Assembly: GCA_025455865.1 (NCBI GenBank)
Contig: JALOLS010000015.1
Location: 1-37,233 of the forward strand
Direction: 5' to 3'
Source of the DNA: Thermoleophilia bacterium
GTDB taxonomy: Bacteria; Actinomycetota; Thermoleophilia; Miltoncostaeales; Miltoncostaeaceae
Length of the DNA: 37,233 bases
Shown here: in pieces, positions 23,810-30,874 of the stretch
Layout of the letters: each line of letters starts with the position of its first letter
Numbering within the stretch: the stretch's first letter is position 1
Translations under genes and position numbers: made by a program
The notes under the pieces: model-generated
What the model was told of the DNA's origin: nothing
Databases searched by the model: none
What the model saw: the letters and a program-made list of their open reading frames with translations, nothing else

Positions 23810-25249
23810 TTACATGTCCACGTCGTGGGGGTGGCTCTCCCTGAGCCCCGCCACGGTGATCCGCACGAACCGCGCGTTGTCCTGGAACTCCCGGACCGTC
23901 GTCGCGTCGGTGTAGCTCATGGCCGACCGCAGGCCCCCGACGAGCTGGTGCACGAGCATCGCGGCGTCGCCGGCGAGCGGGACCACCGCCTCCACGCCCT
24001 CGGCGACCACGGGGACGAACTCGGTCTCCTCGATCCCCTCGGCGGCCATCCGGGCCTTGGCGGCGGCCTCTGAGGCCATGCCGCGGAACACCTTGACCCG
24101 CTTGCCGTTGCGGGTGACCGCCACACCCGGGCTCTCCGTGGCCCGCGCGAAGAGGTTGCCGACCATCACGGTCTCGGCGCCGGCCGCGATCGCCTTGGCC
24201 ACGTCGCCGCCGGCGCGCACGCCGCCGTCGGCGATGAGCGGGACGTCATGCGGGGCGAGCGCCTCGGCGCAGGCCAGCACGGCCGAGAGCTGCGGGACCC
24301 CGACCCCGGCGACCACCCGGGTGGTGCAGGCCGACCCCGGGCCCACCCCGACCTTGACGGCGTCCGCGCCGGCCAGGGCCAGGTCGCGCGCACCCTCCGG
24401 GGTCGCCACGTTGCCGGCCACCAGGTCGACGTCGCCGACCCACTCACGCACCCGGTCGATGGCCCGGATGGCCTGCTCCTGGTGGCCGTGGGCGATGTCG
24501 AGCACCAGCACGTCGACCCCGGCCTCGGCCAGCGCGCGGGCGCGGTCCAGGTAGTCGCCGCGCACCCCGATGGCGGCGCCCACGGCCAGGCGCCCGCGGC
24601 CGTCCTTGGTCGCCTCGGGCCGCTCGCGGCGCTGCAGGAGGTCGCGCAGGGTGATGAGCCCGGCCAGGCGGTCGTCGGCGTCGATGAGTGGGAGCTTCTC
24701 CACCCGGGCGTCCCGCAGCAGCACGGCGGCCTCGTCGGCCCCGGTCCCCGGGGGGGCCGAGACCAGGCGGTCCCGCGGGGTCATGAGGCCGCGCACCGGG
24801 GCGGCGTCGTCGTCGCGCAGGAGCATGTCGCGGCGGGTCAGGATGCCCGCGACCCGGCCGTCGTCGCCGACCACGACCAGCCCGCCGACGCCCAGGCGGT
24901 CGGCGACCTCCCGCGCCTCGCCGAGCGTCGCCGAGTCCGGGATGGTGTGCGGGTCGCTGATGACCAGGGCCTCGGCCCGCTTGACCCGGGCCACCTCCGC
25001 CACCTGCTGCTCGACGGTGAGGAACCGGTGGATGACCCCGAGGCCCCCGGCGCGGGCCATGGCGATGGCCATGCGCGCCTCGGTGACGGTGTCCATGTTG
25101 GCCGAGACCACCGGCGCGGCCAGGCGCAGGCGCCGGGTGAGGCGGCTCGAGGCGTCCACGGCGCTCCGGCTGTGCACGCCGCTGCGCTGCGGCACCAGGA
25201 GCACGTCGTCGTAGGACAGGCCGAGGGGCAGGTCGTCGAGGCGGGCCAC
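23810..25249 (-). CDS. guaB: IMP dehydrogenase / GMP reductase family enzyme with CBS pair
   Basis: This 479-residue TIM-barrel enzyme has two inserted CBS domains (about 95-205). The catalytic loop is [11 protein letters not shown] with C308 and T310, and the phosphate-binding segment [13 protein letters not shown] is present. IMPDH oxidises IMP to XMP for GMP synthesis; GMP reductase does the reverse salvage step from GMP to IMP. The N-terminal half ([26 protein letters not shown]) and the end ([17 protein letters not shown]) look like IMPDH. The flap reads RGMASE (E394) and I cannot find the Arg-Tyr pair IMPDH needs for hydrolysis, whereas Glu at that place is used by GMP reductases. The GTG at 25249 is chosen by the TATGCT element 8 bases upstream. 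The family call is firm; the reaction is less so. Confidence 0.85.
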   Translation of the reverse strand: MARLDDLPLGLSYDDVLLVPQRSGVHSRSAVDASSRLTRRLRLAAPVVSANMDTVTEARMAIAMARAGGLGVIHRFLTVEQQVAEVARVKRAEALVISDPHTIPDSATLGEAREVADRLGVGGLVVVGDDGRVAGILTRRDMLLRDDDAAPVRGLMTPRDRLVSAPPGTGADEAAVLLRDARVEKLPLIDADDRLAGLITLRDLLQRRERPEATKDGRGRLAVGAAIGVRGDYLDRARALAEAGVDVLVLDIAHGHQEQAIRAIDRVREWVGDVDLVAGNVATPEGARDLALAGADAVKVGVGPGSACTTRVVAGVGVPQLSAVLACAEALAPHDVPLIADGGVRAGGDVAKAIAAGAETVMVGNLFARATESPGVAVTRNGKRVKVFRGMASEAAAKARMAAEGIEETEFVPVVAEGVEAVVPLAGDAAMLVHQLVGGLRSAMSYTDATTVREFQDNARFVRITVAGLRESHPHDVDM

Positions 25250-25257
25250 GACGTCGG

Positions 25258-25263
25258 AGCATA
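25258..25263 (-). promoter_or_regulatory. -10 element TATGCT, likely leaderless promoter of the guaB-family gene
   Basis: TATGCT on the minus strand is followed by eight bases and GTG 25249. It diverges from the lipoprotein promoter at 25313-25318. Confidence 0.5.
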
Positions 25264-25312
25264 GCCCCCGGCTCCCCGGCCCCCCGTGACGCGCCGGCCG
25301 GCCGGGTGGCGG

Positions 25313-25318
25313 TAGCAT
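25313..25318 (+). promoter_or_regulatory. -10 element TAGCAT, likely leaderless promoter of the lipoprotein gene
   Basis: TAGCAT is followed by seven bases and ATG 25326, without a ribosome binding site. Confidence 0.55.
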
Positions 25319-25325
25319 CGCGCGG

Positions 25326-25796
25326 ATGCCGCGCCGGCTCATCGTCCTCGGCGCCCTGGCGCTCGCGCTCGCCCTCGCCGGCTGCGGCGGGTCGCTCGGG
25401 CCGGCCACCACGCCCCTCGCCCCCGGCACCACGGTCTCGGCCGAGCGCTACCTGGCCGACACCGCCGAGGCCGCCGACGCGGCCCGCGACGCCCGGGCCG
25501 CGCTGGTGCGCCTGCCGCCCGCGCCGACCCCGGCCGAGCTGCGGGCCGTCGCGGCCCCCCTCACCGCGGCGGCCGGCCGCGTCCGCCTGGCCCGCGACCG
25601 CCTGGCCGCGGCGCGCCTGGAGGATCAGCGTCTCGACGCCCAGCGCCGGCGGGCGGTCGCCGCCTACGTGCCCTTCTCCACCGCACTCGACCGCATGGCC
25701 GCCGCCGCCCGCCGGGGCGATCCCGAGGGCGCCGCGGTCGCGAGCGCCGCGCTGGCCGGCGCCGCCGCGGCCCTGCGGGAGGTGGGCGGGCGCTGA
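25326..25796 (+). CDS. Putative lipoprotein, alpha-helical
   Basis: This 156-residue protein has a lipoprotein signal peptide (RR near the start, Leu/Ala core, lipobox LALAGC with Cys20). After a short flexible stretch the mature part is almost all helix, rich in Ala and Arg (ERYLADTAEAADAARDARAALVRL, VRLARDRLAAARLEDQRLDAQRRRAVAAYV), and resembles a three- or four-helix bundle. It should sit on the outer face of the membrane. No enzymatic motif is visible and I do not recognise a family. Confidence 0.7.
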   Translation: MPRRLIVLGALALALALAGCGGSLGPATTPLAPGTTVSAERYLADTAEAADAARDARAALVRLPPAPTPAELRAVAAPLTAAAGRVRLARDRLAAARLEDQRLDAQRRRAVAAYVPFSTALDRMAAAARRGDPEGAAVASAALAGAAAALREVGGR

Positions 25797-25948
25797 CGCG
25801 GGCCGCCGCGGCGGCGCCCGGAACCTCCAGGAACCGCCCGAACGCCCGTACAGCCTCGCGCCGGGGCTGCCGATGAGGGGTGCGACGGCATGCGCACGCC
25901 GCAGCCGCCATCCGTGACCCACGCACCGCCAGGGAGGGCGACGAAGCG

Positions 25949-26593
25949 TTGAGTGATGCCGCCGTCGCCGTGCTGGTCGCCTCGGGCTCGCCGGCCTATG
26001 CCGCCGGGCTCGCCGGCTTCCTGCGCGAGCCGCCCCTGGAGCCGGTGGTCGCCCACACCACCGGCCAGGCGCTCGCGCTGGCCGCCGCCCGCCCGCCCCT
26101 GCTGGCCGTGGTGGACGAGCGGCTCGCCGACGGGCCGGGACTCGACCTGGTCGGGACCATCCGCGAGGCCCATCCATCCGCGCGGGTGCTGGTGGCGACC
26201 TGGGACGGGTCGAGCGCCGCCCAGGTCGAGGCGCTCGCCGCCGGGGCGGTCGGGGTCGTCCTCGCCACCTGGACCCGCGAGGCGGTGCTCGAGGCGGTCG
26301 CCGACGCCCTGCGCGGGGTGGTCCGCTTCGACGTGGAGGTCGTCCGCTCCCTCGGCGCCCTGGCCCGGCAGAGCGTGGCCCAGCACGGGGTGCTGACCGA
26401 TCAGGAGCGGGTGGTCCTGCGCCTCATGCGCCAGGGCCTCACCTACAAGGAGATCGCGCTGCGTCTCGGGGTGTCCTGGCACACCGTGCGCACCCACGCG
26501 CAGTCCATCCTGCGCAAGCTCGGCGTGCACTCGCGACGGGAGCTCGGCGGCTTCGGCGCGGCCGAGGGCCTGGCGCTGGCGGTGGCCGGGTGA
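25949..26593 (+). CDS. Atypical response regulator with LuxR-type HTH
   Basis: This 214-residue protein has a NarL-like layout: receiver-like domain at 1-125 and LuxR HTH at about 148-205 (LTDQERVVLRLMRQGLTYKEIALRLGVSWHTVRTHAQSILRKLGV). TTG 25949 is chosen because AGGGAGGG lies before it and the first receiver strand then starts at once. The receiver is degenerate: the acidic pair after strand 1 is S12-G13 and the conserved Lys is lost (VVLATW), although D56 (VVDERLADG) and T84 remain. Normal phosphorylation is therefore doubtful. No kinase gene is adjacent. It overlaps a small membrane protein gene (GTGA), which might be its sensor partner. Confidence 0.85.
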   Translation: MSDAAVAVLVASGSPAYAAGLAGFLREPPLEPVVAHTTGQALALAAARPPLLAVVDERLADGPGLDLVGTIREAHPSARVLVATWDGSSAAQVEALAAGAVGVVLATWTREAVLEAVADALRGVVRFDVEVVRSLGALARQSVAQHGVLTDQERVVLRLMRQGLTYKEIALRLGVSWHTVRTHAQSILRKLGVHSRRELGGFGAAEGLALAVAG

Positions 26594-26880
26594 GCACCGC
26601 GGCCCCGCCCGCCGCCGTCGCCCTGGCCCCCCGCGCCCGCCGGCCCCGGGTCCGCCGGGCGGCGGCCCCCGCCGGCCTCGCCCTGCTCCTGGCCGGCGGC
26701 GCCCTCTGCGTGCGGGTCGCCGTGCTGGCGGCGGCGGCCGGAGGGCGCGTCGAGCCGTCGTGGCTGTTCACCGCCGCCGCGCTGGTGCTCGCCGGGGTCG
26801 CGCTGGTGCTGGTCGCGCTGCCGAGGATCGCCCCGGACGACGGGGCGGACGAGCCCGAGCCCCCACCCCCTCGGGGCTAG
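26590..26880 (+). CDS. Small two-helix membrane protein
   Basis: This 96-residue protein starts at GTG 26590, overlapping the regulator's stop as GTGA. After a basic N-terminus (RARRPRVRRAA) there are two transmembrane helices, about 28-50 and 58-80, then an acidic Pro/Glu tail. No family is recognised. Coupling with an atypical LuxR-type regulator suggests a functional link, but this is inference. Confidence 0.6.
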   Translation: MSTAAPPAAVALAPRARRPRVRRAAAPAGLALLLAGGALCVRVAVLAAAAGGRVEPSWLFTAAALVLAGVALVLVALPRIAPDDGADEPEPPPPRG

Positions 26881-26889
26881 GGACCCGGT

Positions 26890-26924
26890 GCGGCGGGGGC
26901 CTTCGGGAGGCAGGCCCCCGCCGC
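26890..26924 (+). terminator. 12-bp hairpin terminator after the regulator operon
   Basis: GCGGCGGGGGCC, an 11-base loop and GGCCCCCGCCGC form a perfect stem 10 bases after the stop of the small membrane protein gene. It ends just before the promoter of the lyase gene. Confidence 0.7.
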
Positions 26925-26932
26925 GTCCGGGA

Positions 26933-26938
26933 TATCCT
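26933..26938 (+). promoter_or_regulatory. -10 element TATCCT, likely leaderless promoter of the lyase gene
   Basis: TATCCT is followed by seven bases and GTG 26946, with no ribosome binding site. Confidence 0.5.
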
Positions 26939-26945
26939 CCGTCGC

Positions 26946-27890
26946 GTGTCCCGGCCGGTGCGCCTCCGCCGCTCCTGCCACGCCGTCCCCGGCGCGAGCG
27001 CGCGCATGGTCGAGAAGGCACGCGACATCCCGGCCGACCTGGTCTTCCTGGACCTGGAGGACTCCGTGGCGCCCGCGGCCAAGGCGGACGCGCGGGCCCT
27101 GGTGGCCGCCGCGCTCGGCGGCCCGCCCTTCCGCGCGGCGACGCTCGCGGTGCGGGTGAACCGGGTGGGCGGGCCCTGGTGCCACCGGGACCTGATCGAG
27201 GGCGTGGGCGCGGCGCCCGGGCGGGTGGACGTGGTGATCCTCCCCAAGGTCGCCTCGCCGGGCGAGGTGGCCTTCGCGGACCACCTCCTGGCCGGGATCG
27301 AGCAGGACGCCGGCATCGCCCCGGGCGCCATCGGGCTGGAGGTGCAGATCGAGGACCCCGCCGGCCTGGTGGCCGCGGAGGCGCTCGCCGCCTGCTGCCC
27401 CCGGCGCATGGAGGCGCTGGTGTTCGGGCCGGGCGACTTCGCGGCGGCGGCGGGCATGCCGACGACCTCGATCGGCGGGGAGGTCCCCGGCTACCCGGGC
27501 GACGCGCTCCACCACGCGCTCTCGCGGATCCTGGTCGCCGCCCGCGCGGCCGGCCTCCAGGCGGTCGACGGGCCCTTCGCCGGCATCCACGATCCCGACG
27601 GCCTGCGCGCCTCGGCCCGGCGCGCGCGGGCGCTGGGCTACGACGGCAAGTGGAGCGTCCACCCCGCACAGGTCCCCGTCCTGAACGAGGTGTTCGGCGT
27701 CGCACCGGAGGACCTGGAGCGGGCCCGGGCCGTCCTGGCCGCCGTCGGTGCGGCCGAGGAGCAGGGCCGCGGCGCCGCCGTCCACGCCGGCGAGATGATC
27801 GACGAGGCCACGCGGCGGATGGCCGCCCAGGTGGTCGAGCGCGCGCGCCTGGCCGGCTACCCCGAGCGTCCCACCGCGGCGGCGACGTAG
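26946..27890 (+). CDS. CitE-like CoA-ester lyase (HpcH/HpaI family)
   Basis: This 314-residue enzyme is of the CitE/malyl-CoA lyase group. Signs are RRSCHAVPGASARMVEKA at the N-terminus, VFLDLEDSVAP, VVILPKVASP, the metal-binding Glu in GLEVQIEDPAG, Asp in LVFGPGDFAAAAGM, and KWSVHPAQVPVLNEVF near the end. Such enzymes cleave or make malyl-CoA, citramalyl-CoA or related CoA esters with Mg2+; stand-alone CitE-like proteins without CitD/CitF are not citrate lyase subunits in the classical sense. The GTG start is set by the -10 element. The last 34 bases overlap the convergent cupredoxin gene. Confidence 0.88.
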   Translation: MSRPVRLRRSCHAVPGASARMVEKARDIPADLVFLDLEDSVAPAAKADARALVAAALGGPPFRAATLAVRVNRVGGPWCHRDLIEGVGAAPGRVDVVILPKVASPGEVAFADHLLAGIEQDAGIAPGAIGLEVQIEDPAGLVAAEALAACCPRRMEALVFGPGDFAAAAGMPTTSIGGEVPGYPGDALHHALSRILVAARAAGLQAVDGPFAGIHDPDGLRASARRARALGYDGKWSVHPAQVPVLNEVFGVAPEDLERARAVLAAVGAAEEQGRGAAVHAGEMIDEATRRMAAQVVERARLAGYPERPTAAAT

Positions 27891-29587
27891 CCCGCGACGG
27901 TGTCGATCTCGGCGTCGGTCAGGGTGCCCGCGAAGGAGGGCATCGGCGCCTCGCCGCGGATCATCTGGCGCCGGACCCTGTCCCGGTCCGGGCGCCGGTC
28001 GTCCAGGTCCGGGCCCACCGTGCCCGTGGTCCCGGCGTCGCGGAGCCGGTGGCAGCCGCCGCAGTTGGCGCGGAAGAGGCCCTGGCCGGTCACCGGGGCG
28101 GGGGGCGGCGGCGGGGCGGGGCCGGCGCCCACGGTCAGCGCCCCGGTCATCCCGGCCGCCTCGTGGCCGGCCACCGTGCACAGGAACGTGTAGACGCCGG
28201 GGGCGAGGTCGGCGGTGACCCCCGACGTGCCGCCGCCGCCCACCGTCGGCCCCTGGGCGATGATGCCCCCCGGGCCCCGCAGGGCGATGTTGTGCTCCAG
28301 CGGGCTCGCGTTGGCCAGGGTGATGGTCACGGGGCCGGCCGGGGCGGAGAGGGCGCCCGGGGTCAGCCCGAACATGCCGCTGGTCACGAGGGCGAGCGGG
28401 CCCCCGGGCGGCGCCGGTGCCGGGGGCACCTGCGGCGGGCCCGGGAGCCCGGTCCCGGGCGGTGGCACCGGATCGGGCCCGGCGGGCGGCACGGGGCCGG
28501 TGACCACGGTCAGGGTCAGGCGCATCCCGGCGCCCTCATGGCCGGCGACGGCGCAGAGGACGGTGTAGTCGCCCGGGGCGAGGTCGGCGCTGACCGAGGT
28601 GGTGCCGCCGCTCCCGACGACCGGGCCCTCGACGGCGACCCCGGGGCCGCGCAGGGCCACGTTGTGCTCGAGCGGGGTGGTGTTGGTGAGCCACACGGTG
28701 ACGCGCCCGGCCCGGACGGTCGCGTGGGCGCGGTCGAACGCGAGGAGCGACGCGGTGGTCAGGCGGACCTCACCGCCCGCCGGGGCGTCCGGGGCATCGG
28801 CCGGCCCGGCGGGGGCGGGCGCGTCCGGCCCCGCCGCGGGCTCCGGGCCCCGCGGGGCCGCGGCGCTCACCACCAGGCGGGCCTGCATCCCGGCGCCCTC
28901 GTGGCCGGGCACCGCGCACACCACCCGGTAGGTCCCGGGGGCCAGGCGGGCGGTGAGGGTGCTGGTCTGGCCCTGGCCGACCACCGGGCCGTCCACGTCC
29001 ACCCCGGGCCCGCGCAGGGCGACGTTGTGCTGGAGCGGCGTGGTGTTCTTCAGCCGCAGGGTCACCCGCCCCGCCCGCGCCCGGATCAGGGTCCGGTCGA
29101 ACCGGAGCATCTGCGCGGTGGAGAGGTCCACGACCGCCGCCGCGGCCCCCCGGGCCGGCCGTTCGGCGGCCACGCGCAGGCGCGCCACGACCGGCCCGTG
29201 CCGGCGCCCGTGCGCCAGGCACCGCACCTCGTAGCGGCCCGCGGCGAGGCGGGCGCCCATCCTCGCCCGCCGCCCGGGGGCCACGCGCACCGGCGCGCCC
29301 ACGGGGCCCCCGCCCACGCGCACGAGCACCAGGCGGTGCGCCATGCGACCCGCGTTCGCCACCACGACCGCGCCCCCCGCCGGCACCGGGCCGGTCCGCA
29401 CGCTCGACGACCACTCGCGCACCACCACCGTCGCCGGCGCGGGCGCGGAGTGCGCCCGGTGGACATGGCCGGCGGGCGCCGGCGGCCCGGTCGCCACCGC
29501 GAGCAGGCGGCCGGCGAGGCCGAGGGATGCGGCGGCCGCGAGCGCGACCAGGGCGGCCGCGAGGGCCGGGCGCACGTGTGAGGGCAC
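27857..29587 (-). CDS. Tandem cupredoxin / cytochrome c fusion protein
   Basis: This encodes 576 residues. GTG 29587 is preceded by GGAGG (29596-29592); GTG 29575 is an alternative. An N-terminal hydrophobic segment (about 7-33) is a signal peptide or anchor. Four cupredoxin-like units follow. The first (about 50-140) is decayed: H84 and C123 remain but the Met is gone. The next three are complete type 1 copper sites with the C-x4-H-x4-M pattern: H187/C224/H229/M234, H308/C345/H350/M355 and H432/C470/H475/M480. Pro-rich linkers separate them. A cytochrome c domain ends the protein: CGGCH at 509-513 and a likely Met ligand in EAPMPSF (M549). This predicts an exported electron-transfer protein with up to three coppers and one heme. 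Partner enzymes are not nearby. Confidence 0.9.
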   Translation of the reverse strand: MPSHVRPALAAALVALAAAASLGLAGRLLAVATGPPAPAGHVHRAHSAPAPATVVVREWSSSVRTGPVPAGGAVVVANAGRMAHRLVLVRVGGGPVGAPVRVAPGRRARMGARLAAGRYEVRCLAHGRRHGPVVARLRVAAERPARGAAAAVVDLSTAQMLRFDRTLIRARAGRVTLRLKNTTPLQHNVALRGPGVDVDGPVVGQGQTSTLTARLAPGTYRVVCAVPGHEGAGMQARLVVSAAAPRGPEPAAGPDAPAPAGPADAPDAPAGGEVRLTTASLLAFDRAHATVRAGRVTVWLTNTTPLEHNVALRGPGVAVEGPVVGSGGTTSVSADLAPGDYTVLCAVAGHEGAGMRLTLTVVTGPVPPAGPDPVPPPGTGLPGPPQVPPAPAPPGGPLALVTSGMFGLTPGALSAPAGPVTITLANASPLEHNIALRGPGGIIAQGPTVGGGGTSGVTADLAPGVYTFLCTVAGHEAAGMTGALTVGAGPAPPPPPAPVTGQGLFRANCGGCHRLRDAGTTGTVGPDLDDRRPDRDRVRRQMIRGEAPMPSFAGTLTDAEIDTVAGYVAAAVGRSG

Positions 29588-29681
29588 GGGACCTCCGGAT
29601 TGCGGGGCACGTGTCACCCCGGTCGGCCGTCCCCCCGGGCCCCTTGAGGACCGGCGCCGGCCGGTGCGGGCCGCGCCCGCG

Positions 29682-29687
29682 TAGGAT
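29682..29687 (+). promoter_or_regulatory. -10 element TAGGAT, likely leaderless promoter of the HAD gene
   Basis: TAGGAT is followed by nine bases and GTG 29697. There is no ribosome binding site. Confidence 0.5.
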
Positions 29688-29696
29688 CCGGGCCCC

Positions 29697-30356
29697 GTGA
29701 GCCACTCCAAGCCGAAGCGCTCGGCCCGGATGCGGGCCCGCGCCGTGGGCGGCCGCCGGCGCACCCGGCGCCTGGGGCTCGACCTGGGCGGCGTGCTCAT
29801 CCGGCCGTTCCTGCCGGGCACGGCCAAGCGGGTCGCCCGGCGCACCGGCCGCGACCGCGCCGAGGTGCGCGCGCTGCTCGGCCGCGACTTCCGGATGCCC
29901 TACTTCGCGGGCCGGCTGCCCGAGGATGCCATCTGGGACCGCCTGGAGATCGCGCCCAAGGCCGGACGGCGGCTGCTGCGCCTCGACCCGCTCCCGGCGA
30001 TGGGGCGCCTTCCGGAGTGGGCGGCGATGGCCGACATCTGGATCGTGTCCAACCACCGGCACGAGTGGGTGGACCCGGTGCTCGCGGCCGAGGGGGTCAC
30101 CGATCTCGCCGCCCGCATCCTCATCTCCAGCCGGACCGGCCTGGTCAAGCCCGACCACGCCGCCCTGGAGCCGCTCATCGCGGACGGCACCGACCCCGAG
30201 GACGTCCTGTTCGTCGACGACCAGGCCCGCAACGTGGAGGCGGCCCGGGACATGGGCATGCGCGCGGTGCTGGCCGACGACGACGGGGACTGGACGCTGG
30301 CCGTCGACGCCTGGCTCCTCGGCGAGGCCCACGAGGACCACGACGAGGAGGACTGA
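29697..30356 (+). CDS. HAD-superfamily hydrolase
   Basis: This encodes 219 residues. A basic N-terminus of about 22 residues (SKPKRSARMRARAVGGRRR) precedes the HAD core. Motif I is LGLDLGGVLI, with the nucleophile Asp but Gly in place of the usual second Asp; motif II is Ser in IVSNHR; motif III is Lys in GLVKPDHAAL; motif IV is FVDDQARNVEAA. This pattern is typical of the subfamily around epoxide-hydrolase N-terminal domains and YihX-like phosphatases, where the missing second Asp can reduce phosphatase activity. The substrate is unknown. It ends 7 bases from a convergent gene. Confidence 0.85.
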   Translation: MSHSKPKRSARMRARAVGGRRRTRRLGLDLGGVLIRPFLPGTAKRVARRTGRDRAEVRALLGRDFRMPYFAGRLPEDAIWDRLEIAPKAGRRLLRLDPLPAMGRLPEWAAMADIWIVSNHRHEWVDPVLAAEGVTDLAARILISSRTGLVKPDHAALEPLIADGTDPEDVLFVDDQARNVEAARDMGMRAVLADDDGDWTLAVDAWLLGEAHEDHDEED

Positions 30357-30363
30357 CGGGGTC

Positions 30364-30867
30364 CTACCCGGGGCGGGGCGCCTCCGCGCCGGCGTCGTCC
30401 CCGGGACCGCCCTGGAGGCGCCCGAAGACCCCCCGGGCCCCGTCGATCAGCTCCGGGTCCAGGGCGCGCCCGATGCCTTCCAGGTGGGCGAAGGAGCGGC
30501 TGGCCTCCTGGAGGTCGTCCAGCGCCTTCTCGGCCTGGTGGAGCTGCTCCAGGGCCCGCCCGGCGGTGTGCAGGTGGGCGAAGGCGCGGCTGGCCTCCTG
30601 GATGGCCCCCGGGTCGAGCGCCGCGGACAGGCGCTGGATGCGCTCGAAGGCCTCGCGCGCCTCGGCGATCAGCGCGGGGTCGAACGCCGACCGGACCGCG
30701 TCCAGCCGGTCCAGCGCCTCGCGGGCGGACTCGATCTGGTCGAGCGCGCGGCCGATGGCCTGCAGGCGGTCCAGGGCCTCGCGCGCCGAGCGGAGGCGTT
30801 CCAGGGCGGCCGGCGCGTCGCTCAGGCGGCGGGCGAGGTCCTCGCGGTCGGTGATCGGGTCGGTCAC
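30364..30867 (-). CDS. Helical repeat protein of unknown function
   Basis: This 167-residue protein is built almost wholly of a degenerate helical repeat of about 20-22 residues, each starting like AREALDRL: AREALDRLQAIGRALDQIES, AREALDRLDAVRSAFDPALI, AREAFERIQRLSAALDPGAI, then ASRAFAHLHTAGRALEQLH and AEKALDDLQEASRSFAHLEG. FDPALI/LDPGAI/LDPELI recur at the helix ends. It has no signal peptide or membrane helix. The GTG at 30867 lies 7 bases after the deacetylase stop, so the two are probably co-transcribed. It looks like a coiled-coil or helical-hairpin scaffold; I do not recognise a family. Confidence 0.7.
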   Translation of the reverse strand: MTDPITDREDLARRLSDAPAALERLRSAREALDRLQAIGRALDQIESAREALDRLDAVRSAFDPALIAEAREAFERIQRLSAALDPGAIQEASRAFAHLHTAGRALEQLHQAEKALDDLQEASRSFAHLEGIGRALDPELIDGARGVFGRLQGGPGDDAGAEAPRPG

Positions 30868-30874
30868 GGGATGC

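Noticed and set aside
25820-25853. GGAAC...CGTAC spacing resembling an ECF sigma promoter before the LuxR-type gene
   Set aside because: GGAAC occurs twice close together and the downstream element is only three to four bases; the match is not better than chance in this composition.
26888-29581. An 897-residue plus-strand frame across the lyase and cupredoxin genes
   Set aside because: It crosses two well-supported genes in the wrong frame or strand and consists of Arg/Gly/Pro-rich shadow sequence.
30364-30867. Possible CRISPR-like or DNA tandem repeat array in the repeat-protein gene
   Set aside because: The repetition is at protein level (degenerate 20-22-residue helices); the DNA copies are diverged and in frame, without spacers.
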